Source: Oscillospiraceae bacterium (GTDB lineage Bacteria > Bacillota_A > Clostridia > Oscillospirales > Oscillospiraceae). Taken from it: a stretch of DNA of 60,465 nt. Position 1 is the first letter of the stretch, and each line of letters begins with the position of its first letter. Below the pieces are notes generated by a model. The model made no database searches. It had not been told where the DNA came from and saw only the letters and a list, made by a program, of their open reading frames with translations. The stretch covers positions 1 through 60,465 of the forward strand of contig CADAPN010000002.1 in assembly GCA_902789835.1 (NCBI GenBank). Reading direction: 5' to 3'. This document shows, piece by piece, positions 7,558 through 15,337 of the stretch. The translations under genes and the position numbers were made by a program.

Positions 7558-7625
7558 GGGGGAGACAGCAGGGACGGTTCTTGCTGTCTGCGGCCAGACA
7601 GAAGAACCGTCCCTCTGTCTCCCCC
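7558..7625. repeat. Long palindrome with GGGGGAGACAG ends
   Basis: A near-perfect inverted repeat of about 30 base pairs around GCGGCC. The right arm, read in reverse complement, matches the left arm except for two extra single bases (C and G) in the left arm. Arms begin GGGGGAGACAG and contain GGGACGGTTCTT. It fills the gap between terminase and portal genes and has no T-run. The GGGAC/CTGTC motifs recur at 1414-1468. Confidence 0.8.
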
Positions 7626-7642
7626 TCTATCTTCCCAATTCC

Positions 7643-9160
7643 TCACGCCCTTGATCTGTACTTCCCGTACACCCTCTCCAGCGCGTAGCGCACCGCGTCG
7701 ATCGTGTGGTTGTCCCGGTCGGGATAGCCGGAGATGAAGTTTCCGTCCCGGTCCCGCTCGAACTCGTAGCCGCAGAATTCGCGCCAGGCCTCCGGCGTGC
7801 GTCTTCGGTCGATCACGATCTTCCTCCCCTGCAGCCATTTCATCCCGTACTCCACACTGCCCGGCCCCTTTACCGCCATCCGCGCATTGAGCCCGAGGCT
7901 TCGATAGTCCGCCACGCTCTTCGGCTCGGCACTGTCACAGGTGATGACGCCGTCCTGCCAGCCCCGCCGCAGCAGCTCCCCGGCGGTCTCGCTGTTGGTC
8001 TGCCGCCGCACATAGAGCTCGTCGATGAGAAAGATCGTCTCCCGCGCCGGGTCATAGTGCAGCCGGACGAAGGCAAAGGGATCCGGCGCAAAGCCCCAGT
8101 CCACGCCCATATAGATCCGGTCAAAGCGTTTTACTTCCTCGTCGGAAATTTCTCTCAGCTCAAGATGCTCGAAGACGTTTCCGCCCGTCCCGACCGCAAG
8201 GCCCAGGTACTCATGCTGATACGCCCGCTCATCGCTGTCCCTCAGGCTCTCGGCCTCGGCGATAAACTGCTCGCCCAGCCATTCCCGCGGCGCCTCCAGA
8301 TAGGTGCTCCGGTGGCAGAGCCGGTCCGGGCGCTCCAGGGCCGAATCAAGGTTGGCCCAGTTGTCCCGGCTGAGCGGCGGGTTGTAGCTCTCGAAGTTCC
8401 AGAACCGCTCCCCTCCGCGCATGGTGGACTGGAGAATCGTCCGGATCTCCGCCCGTCCGGCAAACTGGTCTTTTTCCTCAAAGTGGGTCACCGCGATGCT
8501 CCCGAAGGGGACCTTGATGGACTTGATCTTCATGGGGTCGTCCGCCCCGCGAAAAAGGATCTTCTGTCCGGTGGGCCGGAATACCAGCTCCATCGGGCTG
8601 AGTCTGCAGTCGAAGAACTGCTGCACGCCCAGCTGTTCCAGGGCCCAGAGATACTGGGCATAGACCGAGTCGCGCATGGTGTTGGCCACCTTCCGCAGGA
8701 CCAGGGCATGAGCCTCTTTCTCCAGCATCAGCAGATACACCACCGCCAGGGATACAAAGCTGCTCTTCATGCTTCCGCGGCCGCCCGGAAGATCATAATG
8801 GGTATGTCCGTGGACCAGCACGTCCCCCAGCACCGGCGCAAAGCCCGGCGCGATGCTCCGTCCGATCCGCTCGGACGCCGCGGCCAGGGCAAGTTCCCGT
8901 TCTCCGGCGGCGCTCTCTTCTTCATGGATCTCAAAGAGCTTCAGGAGGCCGCTGCAGGCCTTCAGGCGGTCCCCGACCGAGACCGTTTTCCCGCCTGGTT
9001 CCGTGAGCGTTCCGCGCATCACGTCGCTCAGGAAACGAAACGCCTCGGCTTCCGTGGCGATGTCCTGCTTTCGTTCCGCCGCCTCCGCTGAATCCACCCG
9101 CTCACCCGCCCTTTCAGATCTTGGCTGTACTGTAGGCGCTAAAGGTGTCAGGCTGTGCAA
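7643..9160 (-). CDS. Terminase large subunit with small-subunit-like N-terminus
   Basis: 505 aa. Residues about 90-505 are a PBSX-type large terminase: Walker A in PGGRGSMKSS (about 125-134), FRGADDPMKIKSIKVPFG, a Walker B-like HFEEKDQF, and a nuclease domain with MGVDWGFAPDPFAF, ITCDSAEP and DNHTIDAVRYALE. Residues about 35-75 (ATEAEAFRFLSDVMRG, then VGDRLKACSGLLKLFE) read instead like the C-terminal part of a terminase small subunit. The frame opens with TTG at 9158-9160, with a TAA codon six bases upstream and no ribosome site, so this may be the truncated remnant of a small subunit fused in frame. It is the last phage gene before the sortase operon terminator. Confidence 0.88.
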   Translation of the reverse strand: MHSLTPLAPTVQPRSERAGERVDSAEAAERKQDIATEAEAFRFLSDVMRGTLTEPGGKTVSVGDRLKACSGLLKLFEIHEEESAAGERELALAAASERIGRSIAPGFAPVLGDVLVHGHTHYDLPGGRGSMKSSFVSLAVVYLLMLEKEAHALVLRKVANTMRDSVYAQYLWALEQLGVQQFFDCRLSPMELVFRPTGQKILFRGADDPMKIKSIKVPFGSIAVTHFEEKDQFAGRAEIRTILQSTMRGGERFWNFESYNPPLSRDNWANLDSALERPDRLCHRSTYLEAPREWLGEQFIAEAESLRDSDERAYQHEYLGLAVGTGGNVFEHLELREISDEEVKRFDRIYMGVDWGFAPDPFAFVRLHYDPARETIFLIDELYVRRQTNSETAGELLRRGWQDGVITCDSAEPKSVADYRSLGLNARMAVKGPGSVEYGMKWLQGRKIVIDRRRTPEAWREFCGYEFERDRDGNFISGYPDRDNHTIDAVRYALERVYGKYRSRA

Positions 9161-9181
9161 CCGTTAAAAATTTTTTTCCGC

Positions 9182-9220
9182 AAAAAAGCACCCTCTGTCG
9201 TCTTCCGACAGAAGGTGCTT
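9182..9220 (-). terminator. Terminator of the fibre operon
   Basis: On the minus strand AAGCACCTTCTGTCGG pairs with CGACAGAGGGTGCTT (minor mismatch), followed by six T. It lies 23 bases after the class B sortase stop and between that operon and the prophage. Confidence 0.9.
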
Positions 9221-9242
9221 CATGCTCTTTGTATTCTGTTTT

Positions 9243-10070
9243 TTATTCGATTGGAACGCCGCCCGCGGTCATCACCGGCATCAGCTTGCCGTGCAGCACC
9301 GAACGCGCATCCTCAAACACATAGGCGCAGGTCGACATGACGATGTAGTGCGCATTGGGGTCCAGATCCGGGTTGATGTGCCAGTCGGACGAGGACTCCG
9401 CCATCCAGAGATACTGCGACGGGTCCGAACCGGCCACTGGGATCGCATAGGTGTCGCTGTAGGCCGAGGTGGTGTAGGCGCTGTAGAGCTCGACCTTGTA
9501 GTCCTGATCCGGGGTCAGAAGCCACATGACGGGGTGCTCCTCGCGGTAGCTTCCAAGCTGCCACCACTCCAGCGTAGCGAACATCGCGCCGCTGGCCATG
9601 TGGTGTCCGTAGAGGATGGTCACCGGATCGGCGTAGTTCCTCTGGTTCCGCTCGTCTATAAAGATCGAACCGGACGCGTTGTAGGTCTTGTCATAGCTGT
9701 GGTGGAGGTAGGTGTCGTTGGTCTTGCCGTGCATCACCGGATAGTCGATCACCGTGCCCGGGCAGTAGATCCACCCGTCCACATCGGGGTTAATCTTCAT
9801 GAGGGCTTCGAAGTCGACCTTGATCGGCGCGTTCTCCGGCAGGCGGTATACGCCGTCGTTGAGACGGGAGGGTTTCTCGGTCTCTGTCGGCGCGGGCACG
9901 GGCGTCGGTTCCGCGGCCGCCGCGACCGGCGAGGTGAACGTGTCCGAGGCAGCGCGGTACAGGCGCTTGCTCACGGCGTACTGATGCTGTACCACCGCCA
10001 CCGTTCCGCCGCAGAACAGGAAGATCGCCCCAAGGACAATCATCAGGACTCTTCGTATTTTCTTCCACAT
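9243..10070 (-). CDS. srtB: Class B sortase
   Basis: 275 aa, one N-terminal membrane helix (residues about 7-27) then an extracellular sortase domain. Class B features: VIDYPVMHGKTNDTYLHHSYD, catalytic His in LYGHHM (about residue 155), catalytic Cys in MSTCAY (about 248) and Arg in DARSVLHG. Class B enzymes attach a protein to peptidoglycan or, in some pilus loci, polymerise pilins. As the last gene of the operon its likely job is to fix the fibre or its base protein to the wall. Its substrate motif is not obvious; the APKTGD protein at 11836 is the nearest candidate. ATG at 10068-10070, with GGAG upstream. Confidence 0.92.
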   Translation of the reverse strand: MWKKIRRVLMIVLGAIFLFCGGTVAVVQHQYAVSKRLYRAASDTFTSPVAAAAEPTPVPAPTETEKPSRLNDGVYRLPENAPIKVDFEALMKINPDVDGWIYCPGTVIDYPVMHGKTNDTYLHHSYDKTYNASGSIFIDERNQRNYADPVTILYGHHMASGAMFATLEWWQLGSYREEHPVMWLLTPDQDYKVELYSAYTTSAYSDTYAIPVAGSDPSQYLWMAESSSDWHINPDLDPNAHYIVMSTCAYVFEDARSVLHGKLMPVMTAGGVPIE

Positions 10071-10088
10071 AGGTGTTTTCTCCGTGTC

Positions 10089-10715
10089 TTACCGGCTCTG
10101 TTTCCGGATCTGTTCCATCTCCGCCCTGTTGCGTTCGGCCTGCCGCCGCTCCCAGCGTTCCACCTGTTCGCGGAATTTCTCTTCCGACCGCCTGCGCATC
10201 TGCCCGGCCAGGATGTTGAACATGACGCCGCAGAACGCAAGAACCATGAGGTAGACCTTTGTGATCTGATTGGAATAGATCATCAGGTAGTTGCCGAGAT
10301 AGGGGAAGTGGTATTTCACAACGCCTACCAGGTCGCGATAGTGGGCATTGCTGAAGTCTTCCATTTCGTTCGCGTCGCCTTTGGTGACAAATTCGCCTTC
10401 GACAAAGCGGTTTTCCACCACACGGTGGGTCACAACCACAGCGTCGACATAAAACGCGATAATGTCCCCTTCCTGAACCGTTTCCGGCTCAACCGGTTTT
10501 ACATAGATGACGCTTCCCACGGGGAGTGTCGGCTCCATGCTTCCGCTGGTGACGTTATAGGTTTCATAACCAAGCAAAGCCGGGACCGCCAGAGGAATGC
10601 TCGTGGCGATCACGGCGATCAGAATCAGCGTCCCGATAACATTGCAAAGGGCGGGAATAAACATCCCGCCCTTTTTGATCGGGCGCCTTGAATAGGACGT
10701 CCTACTGTCTGCCAT
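10089..10715 (-). CDS. sipW: SipW-type signal peptidase I
   Basis: 208 aa. Membrane helix at about 18-45, catalytic Ser in TSGSMEPTLPVGS (about residue 58), and a His in VVTHRVV where bacterial-type enzymes have Lys, marking the ER/archaeal-type (SipW) class. KGDANEMED and a second membrane helix (about 155-180) complete the family pattern; the tail is highly charged. SipW enzymes process TasA-type fibre proteins in Bacillus. Two proteins of that kind are encoded in the same operon (12654 and 13493), which are the expected substrates. ATG at 10713-10715 with AAGGAG. Confidence 0.92.
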   Translation of the reverse strand: MADSRTSYSRRPIKKGGMFIPALCNVIGTLILIAVIATSIPLAVPALLGYETYNVTSGSMEPTLPVGSVIYVKPVEPETVQEGDIIAFYVDAVVVTHRVVENRFVEGEFVTKGDANEMEDFSNAHYRDLVGVVKYHFPYLGNYLMIYSNQITKVYLMVLAFCGVMFNILAGQMRRRSEEKFREQVERWERRQAERNRAEMEQIRKQSR

Positions 10716-10729
10716 TGACGCGGTGCTCC

Positions 10730-11839
10730 TTAAAAGTCATCATCCTCGTATCCGAGAATTTCAAAATCCTCGCCGATATTGGCATACTTTTTCTTCTTGC
10801 GATAGAACAGCAGATACCAGTACAGCATCGCGATCAGTCCGACCAGAAGCACCATGCCGGCAATCAAGGCCCAGTTCGGAATTCTGCCGTGCTGATTCGG
10901 TTCAATCACCTGAGGAGCATTCGGTACCGATACAGTCCCGACTCCCGGGATCTGCGGCACGGCCAAAGGCACTTCGTCCTCATCGATCATTTCCAGCGGC
11001 GCCGCCGGTGCGGCCGGCTGTGTCCCGTTGGCGGGGGTATTCCCTGCCGGGTTGTTCGCGGCGTTGTTGGCCGCGTTGTTCACGTTCGGGTTGTTCGCGT
11101 CATTCGGATTGTTGGCTGCGTTCGGGTTGTTTGCCGCATTGGCGTTGGCCGCGTTGGCATTCGCATTCGCATTTGCCGCCGCTCCGCCGGCGAATGCAAC
11201 TCCGCCGCCACCGGTCGTGGTCGTGGTCGTCGTGGTGGTCGTGGTCGCCGCCGGGGTCCGTCGGTACGTAAACGTGAAGAGGTAGGTTCCGTCGCTCTGC
11301 AGCAGCGTGGAGCTGTCGTTGAGAACCGCCGTCCTGTTGTACGCGTCGGGCGTGTACCCGTCTACCTCGACATACGCGACATAAACTCTGTCGCCTTTGT
11401 TTGCGACGAAAGGTCCGCTCCGTCCGTTGGGAACAAGAGAGGTCGGCGCAACGTTGTTTCCGTTGGCATCTACATAGCGGACATAATAGGTAACCTGGTC
11501 CCCTTTAATTCCGTATGTAAGGACGAAGTCGCGGTCTCTCTCAACGGCGAAAGAAACAGGAAACTCTTCCTCTTTTCCGCTTTCTCTAACCGTACTCTTT
11601 ATATAGTATTTTGTTCCGTCGACATTTGTGCCCAGCAGGGATCCGAGTTCTGTACTGAAGTTGCACATCTTTCCGCGCTCGACCGGAATGACAACGCTCC
11701 AGCCCGGTTTTTGTGCGCCACCGAATACACGGACAAGGCATTCATCTGCCGGAGCGGCTGCCTCTGCCGTAGTCGCCATCAGGCCGATTGCCATGCAAAC
11801 CAGCATGAGGATAGCGGCTAATCTTTTCCCAACTCTCAT
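10730..11839 (-). CDS. Surface protein with Thr/Asn-rich stalk and membrane anchor
   Basis: 369 aa. Signal peptide with cleavage near TTAEAAA (about residue 28), an N-terminal beta domain (30-120), and a MucBP-like module (VTYYVRYVDANGNNVAPTS...GYTPDAYNRTAVLND). A run of about eleven Thr and an Ala/Asn-rich stretch built from ANANA/AANNPN units (about 201-270) follow. The end is a single membrane helix (NWALIAGMVLLVGLIAMLYWYLLFY) with a basic stop and an acidic tail EDFEILGYEDDDF. No LPXTG-type motif precedes the helix, so it is membrane-anchored. Its start overlaps the previous stop (ATGA). Likely role: base or anchor of the fibre, by context. Confidence 0.75.
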   Translation of the reverse strand: MRVGKRLAAILMLVCMAIGLMATTAEAAAPADECLVRVFGGAQKPGWSVVIPVERGKMCNFSTELGSLLGTNVDGTKYYIKSTVRESGKEEEFPVSFAVERDRDFVLTYGIKGDQVTYYVRYVDANGNNVAPTSLVPNGRSGPFVANKGDRVYVAYVEVDGYTPDAYNRTAVLNDSSTLLQSDGTYLFTFTYRRTPAATTTTTTTTTTTGGGGVAFAGGAAANANANANAANANAANNPNAANNPNDANNPNVNNAANNAANNPAGNTPANGTQPAAPAAPLEMIDEDEVPLAVPQIPGVGTVSVPNAPQVIEPNQHGRIPNWALIAGMVLLVGLIAMLYWYLLFYRKKKKYANIGEDFEILGYEDDDF

Positions 11840-12633
11840 GCTTTGCCCTTTCCTTTCTTATACAGCCGGTCTGTATATGCATCCAGTGCAAAGTACAGGA
11901 ACAGCAGTCCGCTGATGATCATGGCGATGTAGTATGGAAGAAGATTATGCTCATCGCCTGTTTTCGGTGCAGTACCGCGTGAAGTGGTCGTCGTCGTTCC
12001 CGGGGTATCCTGTACCTGAACCGCAAAGTTCATACGCAGGTCTGCCAGACGGTCCTGGTAATTGTTGCCCTGTGTCTCACCGTCGAGGGCAATCTTCAAA
12101 ACGATCTGTCCGCCCTGTCCGCGTGCAAGGTTGTCCAGGTAAAAATAGCTTACGCCGTTTCTGTTATAGTCTTCCTTGATGGCCTGGTTTACTTCCCGTA
12201 ATCCCTGTTCGCTCTGAGCCTGCCCGGTCGCGGCATCGCCGCCGACCGTATCGCTGTTGTACAGCATACGTGACTTGCTGCTGTCCGTGTTGTTGACGTA
12301 CTGCAGCTGGTACGTGTATCCGCCGCCCTTGGCTGTACCCTCTTCAAGCGAATCGATGATTTCACTGGTCATGTACCAGTTGCTGCCCTTTGTGTAGTCG
12401 TTGCGGAGGTTGACAACAAAGGTGACATCATCCCCCGGCTGAAGCGTGTTCAGGCGGGAATAGAGCGTTTCCGTGAGGTTGTTCTTCGCGAAGTCATTGT
12501 GCATTGCCTTGCCGTCGGTATCAAACCATACGGTTCCGACATCGCTTTTAAAGGAATCCGCGCAGGCAGCAACCGAAGAAATGCTGCAGATCAAGCAGAG
12601 AAGGCATATGATACTGAGTACTTTTCTCTTCAT
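11836..12633 (-). CDS. Surface protein with APKTGD-type sorting signal
   Basis: 265 aa. Signal peptide (cleavage near ACADS, about residue 26), a globular domain of unrecognised family (VGTVWFDTDGKAMHNDFAKNNLTETLYSRL...), a short PGTTTTTSRG linker, then APKTGDEHNLLPYYIAMIISGLLFLYFAL and a basic tail. APKTGD is a variant sorting motif before a hydrophobic helix, so the protein is a plausible substrate of the class B or C sortase of the same operon. In TasA-type loci a second protein usually nucleates or anchors the fibre; this gene and its neighbour at 10730 are the candidates. ATG at 12631-12633 with GAGGAAG. Confidence 0.75.
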   Translation of the reverse strand: MKRKVLSIICLLCLICSISSVAACADSFKSDVGTVWFDTDGKAMHNDFAKNNLTETLYSRLNTLQPGDDVTFVVNLRNDYTKGSNWYMTSEIIDSLEEGTAKGGGYTYQLQYVNNTDSSKSRMLYNSDTVGGDAATGQAQSEQGLREVNQAIKEDYNRNGVSYFYLDNLARGQGGQIVLKIALDGETQGNNYQDRLADLRMNFAVQVQDTPGTTTTTSRGTAPKTGDEHNLLPYYIAMIISGLLFLYFALDAYTDRLYKKGKGKA

Positions 12634-12653
12634 CTTAGACTTCCTCTCTTCGC

Positions 12654-13493
12654 TTATGGTTCAATCACGATGCCAAAATTGTTGATTTGTGCATCCGTCA
12701 GACCCCATGCACTTTTCATCGCAGCTCTGGCATTGTGGTTCTGTACACCGTCCGCTTCCGCTTCAATTCGAAATTCCAGCCCGTCTGCCACCCAGGACCA
12801 GGTCCATGACAGCACGTTGCCCGCTGCGTCTGTTTCTGTCGGGACTTTCATGCCATAATCTACAATCTTGTTATTAATGGTCAGCGTATCCGTGAAGGGT
12901 GTTGTATCTTTTCCCTTATCAAGCAAATGCTTATAGTACAGGACTGTCCGCTCTTTGGTGGTGGCCCCGGGATCAATCACCCAGTCTTTGTCTGATCCTT
13001 GGAGGAAATTCAAGTCAATCAGCTTGTTCAGGATTTCCTTTCCCTCGGCATCATAGGCATCGAATCTGGTCTCATTTCCTTTCTCATCCACGGATACCCA
13101 ATACTTGTATACCGTCACGCGGACATACTCCGGGATCAGACCGGTGTTCCTTACAGACAGGCTCTCAGGATAGGCCTTACCGATCTTCAGTTTTTCGCTT
13201 CCAAGCATACCTGCCAGGAGGATGCCCTGTTCTGCATTATTGGTATTATTCGAGGAAACATCAAATGCCTGTTTGGTCTTATTATAATTGCGTGAACTGA
13301 CGGGCGAACCGTTTTCCAAAAGGGTAATGCCTATTTCGTCCAGCTCAAGTCCGCCGTAATAGAAGTCCGGGTTGAAGATCTGCGGTGTCGCACGCACGCC
13401 GCCGATGGTGCCGGTCATCAGGAGCAGAACGGCCAGCATGAACATGAAGGTGGTGCCCATCGCGGAGTGGAAAAACGATCTCATCTTTTTCAT
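12654..13493 (-). CDS. TasA/camelysin-like fibre protein
   Basis: 279 aa from the ATG at 13491-13493, which overlaps the preceding stop by one base (TGATG); a longer reading starts inside the upstream gene. Signal region RSFFHSAMGTTFMFMLAVLLLMTGTIGGVRATPQIF, then a domain with YPESLSVRNTGLIPEYVRVTVYKYW and VIDPGATTKERTVLYYKHLLDKG...PFTDTLTINN, the pattern of TasA/camelysin (CalY) proteins. Those are SipW-processed subunits of amyloid-like fibres in Bacillus; the presence of sipW in the operon supports the match. No C-terminal anchor is present. Confidence 0.75.
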   Translation of the reverse strand: MKKMRSFFHSAMGTTFMFMLAVLLLMTGTIGGVRATPQIFNPDFYYGGLELDEIGITLLENGSPVSSRNYNKTKQAFDVSSNNTNNAEQGILLAGMLGSEKLKIGKAYPESLSVRNTGLIPEYVRVTVYKYWVSVDEKGNETRFDAYDAEGKEILNKLIDLNFLQGSDKDWVIDPGATTKERTVLYYKHLLDKGKDTTPFTDTLTINNKIVDYGMKVPTETDAAGNVLSWTWSWVADGLEFRIEAEADGVQNHNARAAMKSAWGLTDAQINNFGIVIEP

Positions 13494-14071
13494 CAGCTGT
13501 TCCCTCCTATGCTGCCTGTTGTGCTTCCGACTTCTACGATTTGTGCATTCCAATCTGCGTACGCCGTTCCGGCTGCGTTGTATCGTACCGGCGTGCTTTC
13601 ATAGACGACAACCACACTGAAGCTTTCTCCGTCTTTGAGCTGGTTAAACGCAGTGTTGTCGGCTTTTTCATCTGTGGAATATGCCGGAATGCCTTTGATT
13701 TCAACAAACAATTGTGTCGTGTCCCCGTTGGCATTCAAAGCAGTAAGCGCGGTTTGGCTGGTTCCATAATAATAATAACCGTCTTGCTGTAGCGCTGTCC
13801 AGCCGCTTCCACTGACCTCAATATCGTACTTTCCCTCATACAGCACTTTCGCCCGGATATAAACCGGTTCAGATTTCTCGTCATTGTGGATCGTAACTTT
13901 CTTGGTCCAACCGGAGAATTCCTCTTTTATCGTCGTTGTATCTCCCATTGTAACCGGGTGTCCGCCTTTTGCACGTACATAAGTCGTGAAGTATGCTATA
14001 GCAGGTTGAATTGTCGCACAAATGATCAGGGCAAACACCAATGTAATAAGAATCAGATTCCTTTTTCTCAT
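13493..14071 (-). CDS. SipW-dependent secreted protein
   Basis: 192 aa from the ATG at 14069-14071; the RBS (AAAGAGG) lies in the end of the pilin gene two bases before. Signal MRKRNLILITLVFALIICA ends in AIAYFTTYV, the junction typical of SipW-dependent precursors. The mature part has a short beta domain: KVTIHNDEKSEPVYIRAKVLYEG, then SFSVVVVYESTPVRYNA. It resembles a minor TasA-family subunit, perhaps a fibre initiator or cap. No membrane anchor or sorting signal. Confidence 0.7.
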   Translation of the reverse strand: MRKRNLILITLVFALIICATIQPAIAYFTTYVRAKGGHPVTMGDTTTIKEEFSGWTKKVTIHNDEKSEPVYIRAKVLYEGKYDIEVSGSGWTALQQDGYYYYGTSQTALTALNANGDTTQLFVEIKGIPAYSTDEKADNTAFNQLKDGESFSVVVVYESTPVRYNAAGTAYADWNAQIVEVGSTTGSIGGNS

Positions 14072-14073
14072 GA

Positions 14074-15324
14074 TCAGCTTACCTCTTTCCATTCCTTTGT
14101 GCTCTGTACACTGCCGTTAGCGATCCAGTTCCACTTGCTCTGCTCTGGGTTTGTATCATCTTTTACAAATACAAACTTATTCTCGATTCCATGGCCGCCC
14201 CTGTGTGTGTTGTTATTGACATTTTCGAAGGCGACACTTGTGGTAACGGTCTTAGTTGTTCCATCTTCCCCAGTTGCATAAGGAGCTTTTATCTCGACAA
14301 CATTTTCGGTTTTTGGCCGTCCATCAGCATGGGCTCCGCTGTAGCTCTCCGTCACGGTCACTGTCGTTCCTACCGGAATGTCATCCAGTGTCGCAACTAC
14401 TTGTTCATCCACCGGAGACTTAACACTCAAGGCAACTACTTTATTATAAACTGTCGCTCCTGCCTTATTTTTACCGACAACACTGAAGGTGAATGTCATC
14501 GGCTCGAAATATGTGCCGTCCTTGCTCAGATCAGCATAATTCGTGAGTGTCTTCGTAATCGTCAGGATTCCGTTCCGCGGCTTTGCAGTGGGTTTCAAAA
14601 CTGCTGTCGGATTGTATATCCATGCTCCGGGGTTGGAAGTCTTTATGACATCTTCGTCCCCCTCTGTGATGGGTTCCTTTGTCGGAATCGAAATCAGCTG
14701 CGGCGCATAATAGTAGTCCCAGTTATCCGTATGTGCCAAAGTTGAAACTGTGTTGTTCTCATTAACAACGTAATCAGACGGCTTATTCCAAGCGAAATCG
14801 TTGCTGCGCGTAATCACCAGATACAAGCCAGCACTGATCGTCTGACCTGTTGACACTTCATACCCCGGAATTGGAAGCTCGGTGCCCATAGCGTTGCCGA
14901 CATAGCTTGCAGAAGCTCCTATCGGCTGACTCTGCGCTCCCTCCTCATTCAATCCCAATGCGATCTTTGCAGCTTGTTGTGCCAACGCCGCCCAAAACTC
15001 CGCATTTCGTTCCGTTGGTGCATCCGCCTTAATATTAAGGTCTGCAAATGGAGCAACCAAAGTATAGTCATAGGTGTCGTAGCCCGGAACTTCCTTTGCA
15101 TATGCTACGCGATACAGATCATACACAAAAGGATTTGTTGCACTATTGATGTCACTGACAAACGTAGTTTTCTGCGGGTCATCATGCTTTGCATCCGCCG
15201 CAGCCGGTTGAACCGTAAGCTTACAAGCTTCTCCAAAATTCACCGCCCAGCCGGCCGGCGCAAGGGCCAGCAGCAGGACCAGGCTGAGCAATGCTGCAAG
15301 GATACGCTGTGTTTTCATTCTCAT
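14074..15324 (-). CDS. Pilin-like surface protein (no sorting motif)
   Basis: 416 aa. Signal peptide (cleavage near AGWAVN), a pilin-type N-terminal domain (NPFVYDLYRVAYAKEVPGYDTYDYTLVAPF, SAGLYLVITRSN), and a Cna_B-like domain (ILTITKTLTNYADLSKDGTYFEPMTFTFSVVGKNKAG, DDIPVGTTVTVTESYSG, VAFENVNNNT). Such domains usually form Lys-Asn isopeptide bonds. Unlike ordinary pilins it ends NGSVQSTKEWKEVS, with neither LPXTG nor a C-terminal helix. It directly follows the class C sortase gene (13-base gap). Either polymerisation uses another motif or the C-terminus has been lost; no frameshifted anchor was seen downstream. Confidence 0.75.
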   Translation of the reverse strand: MRMKTQRILAALLSLVLLLALAPAGWAVNFGEACKLTVQPAAADAKHDDPQKTTFVSDINSATNPFVYDLYRVAYAKEVPGYDTYDYTLVAPFADLNIKADAPTERNAEFWAALAQQAAKIALGLNEEGAQSQPIGASASYVGNAMGTELPIPGYEVSTGQTISAGLYLVITRSNDFAWNKPSDYVVNENNTVSTLAHTDNWDYYYAPQLISIPTKEPITEGDEDVIKTSNPGAWIYNPTAVLKPTAKPRNGILTITKTLTNYADLSKDGTYFEPMTFTFSVVGKNKAGATVYNKVVALSVKSPVDEQVVATLDDIPVGTTVTVTESYSGAHADGRPKTENVVEIKAPYATGEDGTTKTVTTSVAFENVNNNTHRGGHGIENKFVFVKDDTNPEQSKWNWIANGSVQSTKEWKEVS

Positions 15325-15337
15325 TGGCCGTCTCTCC

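Noticed and set aside
7558..7625. Palindrome as a terminator of the terminase gene
   Set aside because: There is no T-run on either side, and the two arms resemble a dispersed repeat.
11040..11260. CRISPR-like direct repeats
   Set aside because: These are codon-level repeats (Asn/Ala/Thr runs) inside a surface protein gene, not spaced repeats with unique spacers.
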